This document shows positions 51,319 through 60,547 of a stretch of 64,000 bases of DNA, piece by piece; position 1 is the stretch's first letter, and the number at the start of each line of letters is the position of its first letter. The position numbers were made by a program, and so were the translations under genes. The stretch is taken from assembly GCF_006715395.1 (NCBI RefSeq), contig NZ_VFNC01000002.1, forward strand, positions 1,240,001 to 1,304,000, in the 5' to 3' direction. The DNA is from Streptomyces sp. SLBN-31. Its GTDB lineage: Bacteria; Actinomycetota; Actinomycetes; Streptomycetales; Streptomycetaceae. Under the pieces are notes generated by a model that was not told the DNA's origin, searched no databases, and saw only the letters and a program-made list of their open reading frames with translations.

Positions 51319-51390
51319 GTGGTGCTCCTGTGGGTGCCGAGGGCCGTCTGTCCGACACCTCAGCCTGTCATGGGCACCCGCGCGTGATCA

Positions 51391-52593
51391 CTACGGCGTC
51401 GTGGGTCGGCTCCGACAGTCCGCCGGGCCGGACGGGACGTCCCATCGCAGGTGCAGGGTGTCCGGCTTGCGGAAGACCAGGCCGTACGGCGAGGCGGGCC
51501 GCCCGGGGTCGAGGCGCAGGCCGGGGAGTCGTTCGAGCAGGCGCTGAAGGGCGATGCGGGTCTCCAGGCGGGCGAGGTGGGCGGCGAGGCAGTGGTGCGG
51601 ACCGTGGGCGAAGGCCAGTTGCAGGCGGGCGTTGTCGCGGCGGACGTCGAAACGGTCCGGGTCGGGGAAGACGGCCGGGTCGCGGTTGGCGCCTGCCAGG
51701 GAGACGGTGACGAGGTCGCCGCGGCGGACGGTGGCCGGTCCGAGCCGTGTGTCGCGGGTGGCGTAGCGGTCGACGACGGCCGCGCCCGGTTCGAGGCGCA
51801 GGGACTCCTCGATCGCGCCGTCCAACAGCGCGGGGTCGGTCCGCACGAGGGCGAGCTGGTCGGGGTGGCTCAGCAGGTGCAGCAGCGCGTTGGTGATCAT
51901 CGCCTCGGTGGTCTCGATGCCGCCGAACATCAGCACCGCCGCGTTGGACGCCACCTCGGCCGGTGCCAGCCGGTCGGCGGCGGAGACGAGCAGCGAGGAC
52001 GCCCGCCGGTCCGCGACGGTGGCCTCCACGGCGTCCTTCAGCCGCGCGTACGCGGTGGCGCCGGCGGGTCCGGCCGCCGCACCGGCGGTGAGGTCCGAGA
52101 CCGCTCGCACGATGGCCTCGTACCACGAGAGCACGGTGTCCGTGGTGGTGCCGGCCAGGCCGAGGGCCTCGGTGACGACGGCGACGGCGAGGGGGCCCGC
52201 GAAGGCGCGGCGCAGTTCGGCGGCGCCGGTCGTCTCGATTTCGGTGATCAGTCGGTCGGTCTCCCGCTCGATGAAGGAGCCGAACCCCTCCCGGACCGCC
52301 CGGGGCCGGAAGGGGGCGGCGAAGGGCTCGCGGTGGCGGGTGTGCTCGGCGCCGTCCAGGGACAGCATGCTCGGCCCGACCACCTGCGCGGTGGTGAACC
52401 GGGGGTCGTCGACGGTGAAGGCGGCCGCGTCCCGCATCACGTCGAGCGCCAGATCACGGCGGGTCACCAACCAGCCGTTCAGCTCGGGCAGCCACGACAC
52501 CGGCTCGTGCGCGCGCAGGAGTGCCAGCCGCGGGTGCGGATCGCGGGCGAGTTCGGCGAGCGTGGTCGAGGCGCCGAGGGGGAATCCGATCAC
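51391..52593 (-). CDS. Cytochrome P450
   Basis: This is a 400-residue bacterial class I P450. The I-helix is MFGGIETTEAMI, the ExxR motif is IEESLRLEP, and the heme loop is LAFAHGPHHCLAAHLARLE, with the ligand Cys after two His residues. The start is GTG 52593 with only a weak purine tract. It lies 26 bp downstream of an MFS transporter and 72 bp upstream of the desulfurase-like gene, so a small catabolic or tailoring operon is likely. No ferredoxin gene is adjacent, and the substrate is unknown. Confidence 0.92.
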   Translation of the reverse strand: MIGFPLGASTTLAELARDPHPRLALLRAHEPVSWLPELNGWLVTRRDLALDVMRDAAAFTVDDPRFTTAQVVGPSMLSLDGAEHTRHREPFAAPFRPRAVREGFGSFIERETDRLITEIETTGAAELRRAFAGPLAVAVVTEALGLAGTTTDTVLSWYEAIVRAVSDLTAGAAAGPAGATAYARLKDAVEATVADRRASSLLVSAADRLAPAEVASNAAVLMFGGIETTEAMITNALLHLLSHPDQLALVRTDPALLDGAIEESLRLEPGAAVVDRYATRDTRLGPATVRRGDLVTVSLAGANRDPAVFPDPDRFDVRRDNARLQLAFAHGPHHCLAAHLARLETRIALQRLLERLPGLRLDPGRPASPYGLVFRKPDTLHLRWDVPSGPADCRSRPTTP

Positions 52594-52619
52594 ACCCAAG
52601 GCTAAACGCGGGTCGGTGG

Positions 52620-53882
52620 CTACACGCTGTCGGTCGCCGCGGTGGTCGGCGCCCGGGTGCCGGTGCTGCCGAACCGGATGCCCTTGGCCTCCTTGCCGAC
52701 GGCGCTGAGCACGATCACCGCGGTCAGGGCCGGCACCACGGTCCAGGTCATCGCCGCGGGATAGCCGTGCCGTTCGGCGACAGCCTCCTGGATGGGCAGG
52801 TTGAGGGCGGCGATCAGGTTGCCGAGCTGGTAGGTGACACCCGGATAGAAGCCGCGGATTGCGTCTGGGCTCATCTCGGTCAGATGCGCGGGGATGACGC
52901 CCCAGGCCCCCTGCACGCACACCTGCATCAGGAAGGAGGAGAGCATCAGCCGGCCCGCGGTGGTGGACAGCACGAAGAAGGGCACCACGACCAGGCCCGC
53001 GGCGGCCGCGACCATGATCGTGCGGCGGCGGCCCAGCCGCTCGGAGTAGGCCCCGAGCAGGGATCCGCCGATCATCGCGCCGACGTTGTAGACCACGGCG
53101 ATGGCGATCGCGGTGTCCGGCGACAGGCCCAGGCCCTTCTTGACGAAGGTCGGGTAGACGTCCTGGGTGCCGTGCGACATCCAGTTGAAGGCGGTCATCA
53201 ACGCCACCAGGTACACGAAGCGCCGCAGCACCGCCGGGTTCCTGAACACCTGGTGGGCGGGGGTGCGGTTGACGGCCACGCTCTTCTCCCACACCTCGCT
53301 CTCCTCGACCCGCGTCCGCACCCACAGGGCGACGAGGGCGGGCACCAGGCTGAAGGCGAACAACCCGCGCCAGCCGAAGGCGGGTTCGATGCCGAGGAAC
53401 GCGACGGCGGCGAGCAGGTAACCCAGCGAGTAGCCGCTCTGCAGCAGCCCCGACCAGAAACCGCGCCGCTCGGCGGGGATCTTCTCCATGGCCAGTGCCG
53501 CGCCGAGGCCCCACTCGCCGCCCATCCCGATGCCGTACAGCAGCCGCAGCACCAGCAGCACGGTGTAGTTGGGCGCGAAGGCGCAGGCGAAGCCGACGAG
53601 CGAGTAGAAGACGACATCGGCCATGAGCGGCACGCGCCGGCCCTTGCGGTCCGCCCACATGCCGAAGATCAGGGCACCGACCGGCCGCATCACGAGGGTG
53701 ACGGTGGTGAGGAAGGCCATGTCGGTGAGCGAGACACCGAAGTCGTCGGCGATCTCGCTGTAGACGAGTACGACGAGGAAGTAGTCGAAGGCGTCCATCG
53801 CCCACCCCAAGTAGGCGGCGACGAAGGCGTTGCGCTGGTCCTTGGTGAGTCCCGATGCCTGTTCCCGAACGGTCTTCAGCAT
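52620..53882 (-). CDS. MFS transporter, SHS/MHS-like importer
   Basis: This is a 420-residue, 12-segment transporter resembling sialate/lactate and other carboxylate:H+ symporters. Marker stretches are [21 protein letters not shown], the motif A-type loop [18 protein letters not shown], and [21 protein letters not shown]. The start is ATG 53882. It is first in a probable MFS-P450-desulfurase-like operon, so it may import the substrate that the P450 oxidises. A divergent IclR regulator lies 418 bp upstream. Confidence 0.9.
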   Translation of the reverse strand: MLKTVREQASGLTKDQRNAFVAAYLGWAMDAFDYFLVVLVYSEIADDFGVSLTDMAFLTTVTLVMRPVGALIFGMWADRKGRRVPLMADVVFYSLVGFACAFAPNYTVLLVLRLLYGIGMGGEWGLGAALAMEKIPAERRGFWSGLLQSGYSLGYLLAAVAFLGIEPAFGWRGLFAFSLVPALVALWVRTRVEESEVWEKSVAVNRTPAHQVFRNPAVLRRFVYLVALMTAFNWMSHGTQDVYPTFVKKGLGLSPDTAIAIAVVYNVGAMIGGSLLGAYSERLGRRRTIMVAAAAGLVVVPFFVLSTTAGRLMLSSFLMQVCVQGAWGVIPAHLTEMSPDAIRGFYPGVTYQLGNLIAALNLPIQEAVAERHGYPAAMTWTVVPALTAVIVLSAVGKEAKGIRFGSTGTRAPTTAATDSV

Positions 53883-54300
53883 GCCAGCCCTCCCGTGGTT
53901 CCGCGGGTGAGGCTAGGTGGGACCGGCGGAGGGGACAACGCGCTACGCGGCAAAGATCACACAAAGGGGTGACGGTGTGTTCACGGCGGTCACTTCCGCG
54001 ACCGTCACCCGCACCTGGCCCACAGCCCCGCCGCAGAGCGCGGCGAGGGCGGTCAGGCCGGCGTCGGGTCCGGGGTGCGGCACGGGCCTGCCGGCGTCCA
54101 CCGCCAACGCGGCGGGAGGGGAACGGCGTTGGGGCGGCCCCAGATGCGCAGGGCGACAAGCTTTCGGCAAACTCTCGACCCATCCCCTAACCCCACCCTC
54201 GTTCGAGCGACGCCGCTCCGGACGACGGCGCGGCGCACGCGCGACCACGCACCACACCGTCATCACACGGGGCTCACACGTGAACACGGGGGTAAGACAC
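53883..54300. other. 418-bp divergent intergenic region, no gene recognised
   Basis: This gap separates the MFS-P450 operon from the divergent IclR gene. It contains short TCACAC/GTGTGTTCAC-type symmetric stretches near 53956-53990 and ACACGTGAACAC near the IclR start, which could be regulator sites. A 114-codon minus-strand frame (53943-54287) has no recognisable domain and no good ribosome site. Confidence 0.4.
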
Positions 54301-55089
54301 GTGCATCGATCGACTACGGCGACCGCGACCGCCGCGGCGCCCCCACGGACCGGACCGCTCGCCCCGGCGCGCTCGCCCGGCCTGGCCGGACCGCTGTCCG
54401 CGACATCCGGACGCGGCGTGCTGGAAGGCGCCTTCGCCCTGCTCGACGCCCTGCGTCACCGGGAGGACGCCGGAGTGACCATGCTGGCCGCTGCGTGCGG
54501 TCTGCCCAAGACGACCGCGTACCGGCTGCTCGACCAACTCGTGGAGCTGGGGGCCGTCGAACGCAGTGCCGGCCGCTATCGCATCGGACCCGGCATGTTC
54601 CGTCTGGGCCAGGGCTGGCAGCCGCACCCGGGTCTGCGCGCGGCCGCGCAGCGGCCACTGCGGCGGCTGGCGGCCGCCACCGGCACGACCGCCACCCTCG
54701 CCGTGCTGTACGAGGGGCAGACGCTGATCCTCGACCGGACCGCCACCGACCTCTCCCGGCCGGTCCCCGACGACCGGCGGATCTGGCCCTGGTACACGGC
54801 GACCGGCAAGATCCTGGCCGCCTGGGCGGGACCCGACCTGGCGCTCGGACCGCTGCCCCGGTCCTGGCCGGACGAGGCCGCCCTCATCCGGGAGTCCGGC
54901 GTCGCCTACGACCGCGAGGAGGTGCTGGAGGGCGTCTGCTGCGCCGCCGTACCGGTGTTCGTCGCCGGTGGGGTACCGGTGCCGGCGCTGGGTGTCCTGA
55001 CCGGGCCGGACCACCGCCTGCAACGCCTCGCCGGGACGGCCCGCCGGGCGGCGTCGGCCATCACGGCGGCCCTCGGACGGCAACGCTGA
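54301..55089 (+). CDS. IclR-family transcriptional regulator
   Basis: This is a 262-residue regulator. An N-terminal low-complexity stretch is followed by an IclR winged helix (GVLEGAFALLDALRHREDAGVTMLAAACGLPKTTAYRLLDQLVELGAVE) and an effector domain (PLRRLAAATGTTATLAVLYEGQTLILDR... WYTATGKILAAWAG). The start is GTG 54301 with GGGGG 8 nt upstream; GTG 54280 is an alternative. It is divergent from the MFS-P450 operon and probably controls it. Confidence 0.88.
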   Translation: MHRSTTATATAAAPPRTGPLAPARSPGLAGPLSATSGRGVLEGAFALLDALRHREDAGVTMLAAACGLPKTTAYRLLDQLVELGAVERSAGRYRIGPGMFRLGQGWQPHPGLRAAAQRPLRRLAAATGTTATLAVLYEGQTLILDRTATDLSRPVPDDRRIWPWYTATGKILAAWAGPDLALGPLPRSWPDEAALIRESGVAYDREEVLEGVCCAAVPVFVAGGVPVPALGVLTGPDHRLQRLAGTARRAASAITAALGRQR

Positions 55090-55139
55090 CCGGCCCGGTG
55101 CAACCCTGGCCGCCGGGGCGGCTCACGGACGCCACGCCC

Positions 55140-55416
55140 CGCCCGTTCCGCTCAGCGGCACAGCGGGCGAAGTTCGACCCGGACCGTTTCCTCCCCGGCG
55201 CCCCGCACGGACCGGCGGACCGCACGAGTTACGTGCCGTTCGGCTGGGCGCCGAAGAAGTGCGTCGGCGCCAACATCGGGACGTTCCAGCTGATGGCCCT
55301 GTCACCTGCTGTGCACGCGCTACCGTCTGACGGCGCGGAGGCCGCACGAGATCACGATGGCGCTGCGGTTCGCACCGGTGCCGGAGAACTTCCGCGGCCG
55401 GCTGACCCGCCGCTGA
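55140..55416 (+). pseudogene. C-terminal relic of a second cytochrome P450
   Basis: Just after the IclR gene the sequence encodes KFDPDRFLPGAPHGPADR and the heme loop YVPFGWAPKKCVGANIG with its ligand Cys, then FQLMAL. A shift near 55298 changes frame, and the new frame continues CHLLCTRYRLTARRPHEI to FRGRLTRR and a stop at 55414. Everything upstream of the meander region is missing. The heme loop differs from that of the intact P450 at 51391-52593, so this is not a copy of it. The stretch 55417-55675 shows nothing further that I recognise. Confidence 0.75.
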
Positions 55417-55675
55417 CGGCGCGGCCGGCCCGCGACCGGCGCGGTCGGCCCCTCAGGAACCCGCCAGGAAGGTGAGGCGCACCCTCCGGCCGGTGCTGTC
55501 CTTGCTGGTGTCCGCCAAACTCCGTCAGGGCAACCCGACCCCCGAGGCGCCGGAACCGTCCCAACGGCGCGAGCACGCCTACATCCGTGGTGAGAGGAGC
55601 GGCTCACCCATACCGGCCCGACAATCATCCACGGGGAGGTGCGAATGACCCTAAAATGGGAAAAGCACTCCATGG

Positions 55676-58204
55676 ATGATCGAGGGCAGCGTGTCGGCCA
55701 ACGGTATGGCGTCGAGTTCATACCCGCTCAGCGCCGCGGGTGTCGGCGCAGCGCCCGAGCGCGACGACGCGTTGGTGAGGGCCGTGGTCCATGCCGTGGA
55801 GGTCACCGGAGCACATACCGGAAGCGTGTTCCTGCTCTCCGGTGACCGTCGCTCGCTCGTCGTGGCCGCGTCCTGCGGGACACCGCCCTCCCTGCTCAGC
55901 GGGTGGCGTCGGATCCCGGTCAGCAGCCGTATGCCGGTGGCGGAGGCGTGCCGCTCCGGGCGCATGGTCCACCTGGCCGGCGCGGAGGAGACGATGCGGC
56001 GCTTCCCCCAGCTCTCCATCGCCCTGCCCTACCCGTTCGGCTCTGCATCGGTCCCCGTACGGGCGGGCGAGCGGACCTTCGGCGCCATCGCCGTGGTGTG
56101 GACGGCAAGGCCTGACGGGACAGGACTGTCGAGGGCGCAGCGCGGGCAGCTGCGCTCCGCCGCCGACCGGCTGGGCACCGCCCTCGCCGGACTGCGGGCC
56201 CGCGGCACGCTCGGTGAGTACGACGAGCGGACGGCTCCGGTACTGGTCCCGCTGCCGTCCTCTCCGATGATCCGCGTGGGCCTGTTCGACTGGAACCTCG
56301 ACACCGGAGCCCTCACCGCCGACGACGAGCTGTGCGCGATCTTCGGGATTCCGCCCCGGGAGTTCGACGGACAGGCGGCCACGCTGGCGGCCTGCATCGA
56401 GCCCGCGGATCTGCCCGGGTTCCGGTCCGCCGCACGTGCCGCGGTCGAGGAGGGGCACGTACTGGCGCACGGCCTGCGCATCCTGGACGGCCGAGGCGGG
56501 CACCGCCTCGTGGAGCTGTGGGGCCGGGTGCCGGAGAGCCCCGACGACTCGGGGGCCTCGTGCCACCTGGTCGGCGCCGTGCTCGACTCGGGGAGCGGCA
56601 TGGCGGCCGTGGCGGCCATCGAACGGCTCGCGGACGGTTTCTTCGCGCTCTCTCCCGACGGACGGCTCACCTACGCCAACCACAGCCTGGAGGATCTGCT
56701 GCGGGTCCGCCAGGACGAACTACTCGGCCGGCGCCCCTGGGACGTCCTGCCGTGGCTGGCCGATCCGGTGTACGAGGACCGCTACCGGGCCGCCCTCATC
56801 TCCCAGCAACCGGTCTCCTTCCTGGTCCGCCGCCCACCGGACGAGTGGCTGGTCTTCTCCCTCCACCCGGGCGCGCAGGGCATGACGGGCTGGGCCTCAC
56901 GCGTGCGACAGCCCGTACCGGCCGGCACCGGACCCGGTACACAGGTCGCCGAGGAGGCACGGCCCATCTCCTTGGCGCCGCCGCCCGCCGTCCCCCGCGT
57001 GGGTTCCCTCTACCGGGTGCTCTCGCTGGGCAGTGCCCTCACCGAGGCGGTCACCGCGCACGAGGTGTTCGACGCCGTCGCCGATCAGTTGCTGCCCGCT
57101 TTCGGCGGCCAGAAACTGGCGATCGCCGTGGTGGAGGAGCGGCGCCTGCACCTGCTCGCGCAGCGCGGCTACTCGAAGCGCTTTCTCGCCCGGTTCGAAG
57201 GCACCCCGCTGCACGCCCGGCTGCCCGTGACGGACGCGCTGACCTCCGGGGCCCCGCTCTTCGTCGAGTCCCGGAAGCAGCTGCGTGAGAGCTATCCCGG
57301 GCTCATGGTGGGTCACACCAACTCCTGGGCGTTCCTGCCGTTGATCGCCTCGAACCACCCGGTCGGCGCCTGCATGCTCGGCTTCGACGACATCCACCGG
57401 TTCCCGGACGAGGAGCGCGGGGTGCTCACCGCGCTGGGCGGCCTGATCGGCCAGGCCCTGGAGCGCGCCAGACTCTACGACGCCGAATTCGCCCTCGCCC
57501 GCGGCCTGCAGAACGCGCTGCTGCCGCACCGGCTGCCCACTCTGCCGGGGCTGAACATCACCGGACGTTATCTTCCGGGCACCCGGGGGATGGACATCGG
57601 CGGCGACTGGTACGACGTCATCCCCACCGGCGACGAAGTCGCACTGATCGTCGGGGACGTCGAGGGGCACAACGTCCCCGCCGCGGCCGCCATGGGCCAG
57701 CTGCGCAGCGCCATGCGGGCCTTCGTCGCCGCCGGCCAACGACCGAGCGACGTCGTCGCCGGCACCAACCGGCTGCACATGGACCTCGACCCGGTGCTCC
57801 TCGCCAGCTGCTGCTACGCCCAGTTCCATCCCCGCTCGGGGATCGTGCGCATCGTCCGGGCGGGCCATCTCCCGCCCCTGTTGCGCCTGCCCGACGGGAA
57901 CACCAAGATCCTGGATGTGCCCGGCGGCCCCCTGCTCGGCATCGACGCGACGGCACACTTTCCGGAGTCGGAGCTGCGTCTCGCTCCCGGAGCGGTCCTG
58001 GCCCTCTATACGGACGGGTTGATCGAGAGGCGCGACTCGGACATCGGCTCCGACGTCGAGCGACTCCGGGGGTCGCTGGCCCGGCTTGGCGGGGGTGGCC
58101 TGGACGATCTGGCCGACGGGCTGCTGCGGGATGCCTGCCACGCCTCCCCCGACAGGGCGGACGACATCGCGCTCCTGCTCACCGAGTACGCCCCACCACG
58201 TTGA
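55676..58204 (+). CDS. GAF-PAS-PAS-GAF-SpoIIE phosphatase
   Basis: This is an 842-residue cytoplasmic sensor phosphatase of the PP2C/SpoIIE type that in Streptomyces acts on anti-sigma-factor antagonists. It has GAF (about 30-175), PAS (about 195-300), PAS (about 305-400), GAF (about 430-590) and a SpoIIE domain (about 605-840). Metal-binding motifs are DIGGDWYDVIP and IVGDVEGHNVPAAAAMGQLR, with LALYTDGLIERR and DDIALLL near the end. The start is uncertain. A strong GGGGAGG sits before ATG 55645 in a different frame, while ATG 55676 and ATG 55706 in the main frame lack ribosome sites. Either an indel or reinitiation from a short leader frame may be involved. Confidence 0.88.
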   Translation: MIEGSVSANGMASSSYPLSAAGVGAAPERDDALVRAVVHAVEVTGAHTGSVFLLSGDRRSLVVAASCGTPPSLLSGWRRIPVSSRMPVAEACRSGRMVHLAGAEETMRRFPQLSIALPYPFGSASVPVRAGERTFGAIAVVWTARPDGTGLSRAQRGQLRSAADRLGTALAGLRARGTLGEYDERTAPVLVPLPSSPMIRVGLFDWNLDTGALTADDELCAIFGIPPREFDGQAATLAACIEPADLPGFRSAARAAVEEGHVLAHGLRILDGRGGHRLVELWGRVPESPDDSGASCHLVGAVLDSGSGMAAVAAIERLADGFFALSPDGRLTYANHSLEDLLRVRQDELLGRRPWDVLPWLADPVYEDRYRAALISQQPVSFLVRRPPDEWLVFSLHPGAQGMTGWASRVRQPVPAGTGPGTQVAEEARPISLAPPPAVPRVGSLYRVLSLGSALTEAVTAHEVFDAVADQLLPAFGGQKLAIAVVEERRLHLLAQRGYSKRFLARFEGTPLHARLPVTDALTSGAPLFVESRKQLRESYPGLMVGHTNSWAFLPLIASNHPVGACMLGFDDIHRFPDEERGVLTALGGLIGQALERARLYDAEFALARGLQNALLPHRLPTLPGLNITGRYLPGTRGMDIGGDWYDVIPTGDEVALIVGDVEGHNVPAAAAMGQLRSAMRAFVAAGQRPSDVVAGTNRLHMDLDPVLLASCCYAQFHPRSGIVRIVRAGHLPPLLRLPDGNTKILDVPGGPLLGIDATAHFPESELRLAPGAVLALYTDGLIERRDSDIGSDVERLRGSLARLGGGGLDDLADGLLRDACHASPDRADDIALLLTEYAPPR

Positions 58205-58223
58205 CCAGTCCCCGCCGCCACCG

Positions 58224-59384
58224 TCACGTGCCCCAGATCTTCCGGTACGCCTCCCGGTATCCCACCGGATCCCAGGTCGTGGCGCCGTGACTGTTGTCGG
58301 CCGTGCTGATGTGGACGGGGGCCACATACCCGCTGGCCGGCCGGCCGGAGAAGGCCCGGTTGAACTCGTCGACGATCTGCCAGCCCTGCAGGGACAGCGG
58401 CTCCGGCACGGTGGCCGCCTGGTACTGCCTGCTGTTGATCCGCTGGAAGGCGGAGGGGTCGCCGTCGCCGGCGCCGATGTTGAAGGGCGGGCCGGAACCC
58501 TTCTTGCCGGCCGCGCGGAACGCCGGGGCGGCATCGGCGAAGTACAGGTCGTTGATGGCGACGGAGTGGGTCCATCTCCCCTGGAAGCGGGAGAGCAGTG
58601 AGGAGATCTCCCGGGGCGTGCGGCTGCTGGCATCCGGGATCGGGATGTTCTCGTACGCGAGCAGCTTCACCCCCGCGCAGGTGGCCAGCTCCTTCCTGAT
58701 CAGGTCGGACTTGTACTTGGCGAAGGGGATCGAGGCATCGGTGAAGACCACGGCCCCGGCCGTGCCGCCGGAGCTCGAGATGACCCACTGCGCACTGGCT
58801 CTGGCCACGTCCTCGACCTTGGTGGTGACATTGGTGAAGAGCCTGGGGCGCCGGCTGGGGCCGGGGGAGGCGACCGCGTGCCAGCCGATGAGCGGGATGC
58901 CCGCCGCGTTCGCACGCGCCACCTGCTGCGAGGTCGAGCCCGGGTCGAAGCCCCCGATGACGATCCCCGAGGGTCTGACGTCCACGGCCTCGCTCATCGC
59001 CGCCTGGATGCCGGCGGGCGTGCCGCCACCGTCGATCACCCGCACGTCCCAGCCGATGACGCCCGCGGCTTTCCGCACGCTGTCCGCGGCGCCCGCGACT
59101 CCGGGATTGGTCATGGTCTGGGCGACGTAGACGATGGTCTTGCCGGCCACCGCGGTGGGACCGCTTGTCGGCCCGTTCCAGGGGACGTCGGTCCGCTCCG
59201 CCCGGCTGACGGCGGCCTGGGCCCTGGTCTGGGCCGCGGGGCAGCCGCTCGGACCCGAGGTGGAGTGCGCCGGACCGCTCGACGAGCCGCGTTCACAGCC
59301 GGCCAGCACGACGACCGCGACCACCAGGGCGGTGGCAGTGGATCGCGCGTCGCGGACGGTGGGGGTGTTGCGGTTGCGGTGCAC
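58224..59384 (-). CDS. Sugar-type ABC transporter substrate-binding lipoprotein
   Basis: This is a 386-residue exported binding protein. The lipoprotein signal LVVAVVVLAGCERG has the lipobox Cys. The mature part is a periplasmic-binding type 1 fold as in ribose-binding proteins (GKTIVYVAQTMTNPGVAGAADSVRKAAG; GIVIGGFDPGSTSQQVARANAAGIPLIGW). The start is GTG 59384 with AAGGAG upstream. It is the last gene of the ATPase-permease-binding protein operon, a less common order. The ligand is unknown and need not be a simple sugar. Confidence 0.9.
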   Translation of the reverse strand: MHRNRNTPTVRDARSTATALVVAVVVLAGCERGSSSGPAHSTSGPSGCPAAQTRAQAAVSRAERTDVPWNGPTSGPTAVAGKTIVYVAQTMTNPGVAGAADSVRKAAGVIGWDVRVIDGGGTPAGIQAAMSEAVDVRPSGIVIGGFDPGSTSQQVARANAAGIPLIGWHAVASPGPSRRPRLFTNVTTKVEDVARASAQWVISSSGGTAGAVVFTDASIPFAKYKSDLIRKELATCAGVKLLAYENIPIPDASSRTPREISSLLSRFQGRWTHSVAINDLYFADAAPAFRAAGKKGSGPPFNIGAGDGDPSAFQRINSRQYQAATVPEPLSLQGWQIVDEFNRAFSGRPASGYVAPVHISTADNSHGATTWDPVGYREAYRKIWGT

Positions 59385-59440
59385 GGAAGCTCCTTGCGGA
59401 GGATGCCGCCCGGGCACTCTGGCGGTGCCCGCGGCGTAGG

Positions 59441-60547
59441 TCATGGAGGGCTGGCCCGCGTGCCGTCGTCCTGTGTCGCGGTGGGCGAACCGCGGGCGAC
59501 GACCGCACCGGTGCGCAGTCGGCGACGAGCGGAGTAGCCGGCCAGTCCGACGGCGATGAGCAGGGTGCCGCCGTAGAACAACGGCACCGTCCAGAAGTCG
59601 CCGCCCATCTGGGCGATGCCGGTGAGGCCGACGGCCAGGACGGCGACGGCGACGAGGGTGCCCAGGGCGTTGGGGCGCCCGGGTTTGATGGCGGTGGAGC
59701 CGAGGAGGGCCCCGACGAATGCGGGCAGCAGGTAGTCGAGGCCGACGCTGGGATTGCCGATCTGCTGCTGGGCCGCGAGCAGCACTCCGTCGAAGCCGAC
59801 GATCAGTCCCGACGCGGCGAAGGCGTAGACGGTGTACTTGCGGGTCGGGATGCCGACCAGGTCGGCGGCGCGTGGGTTCGAGCCGATGACGTACAGGTAC
59901 CTGCCGAGCGGCAGCCGCTCCAGCACCACCCAGAGGGCGACCGCGAGCGCGAGCACGTAAAAGGCGGGAACCGGCAGGCCGAGGAACGTCGAGTCGTAGA
60001 TGTCGGTGAAGGCGGCCGGGAGGCCTTGCGGGCCGGCGACGATCCGGCCGCCGCCGGTGACCCATCCGGTCACCGCGTACATCATGCTGCCGGTCCCGAG
60101 CGTGGCGATGAACGAATCGATCCGTCCGAATTCGACGACGACACCGTTGAGGACGCCCACGACACCCCCTCCGGCGATCACCGTGAGGCAGGCGAGCGGC
60201 CAAGGCCAGCCGGCGCCCACGACGAGCTGCATCACCATGACGTGCGCCAGGCCGAGACCGTAGCCGATGGAGAGGTCGAACGCGCCGGTCACGATGGGGA
60301 CCATCGCGGCGAGTGCCAGGATGGCCGGGATCGACTGGTTGGACAGGATCGAGTCGACGGTGTCCCGGGTGGGAAAGGTACGCGGCAGGGTGAGGGAGAA
60401 GATCAGGAAGAGCAGGGCGGTGAGGGTCAGGAGGCCGTAGGCGCCGATGAGTTGCCCGCTGCGGCCGTGCAGTCGGGCGAGTCGCCTCGGTGGTCCCGAG
60501 CGACGCGGCCGTGGTGGGGGCGCAGCCGGAGAGGGGGAGCCGGTCAC
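59441..60547 (-). CDS. Sugar-type ABC transporter permease (RbsC-like)
   Basis: This is a 368-residue inner membrane permease with about ten hydrophobic segments. Family marks are VPIVTGAFDLSIGYGLGLA, FIATLGTGSMMYAVTGWVTGG and GSNPRAADLVGIPTRKYTVYAF. GTG 60547 overlaps the ATPase stop by 4 bp (GTGA), so translation is coupled. The binding-protein gene follows after 56 bp. Confidence 0.92.
   Translation of the reverse strand: MTGSPSPAAPPPRPRRSGPPRRLARLHGRSGQLIGAYGLLTLTALLFLIFSLTLPRTFPTRDTVDSILSNQSIPAILALAAMVPIVTGAFDLSIGYGLGLAHVMVMQLVVGAGWPWPLACLTVIAGGGVVGVLNGVVVEFGRIDSFIATLGTGSMMYAVTGWVTGGGRIVAGPQGLPAAFTDIYDSTFLGLPVPAFYVLALAVALWVVLERLPLGRYLYVIGSNPRAADLVGIPTRKYTVYAFAASGLIVGFDGVLLAAQQQIGNPSVGLDYLLPAFVGALLGSTAIKPGRPNALGTLVAVAVLAVGLTGIAQMGGDFWTVPLFYGGTLLIAVGLAGYSARRRLRTGAVVARGSPTATQDDGTRASPP

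Noticed and set aside
53943..54287. 114-codon minus-strand frame between the MFS and IclR genes
   Set aside because: No recognisable domain or ribosome site, and it overlaps the expected divergent promoter region.
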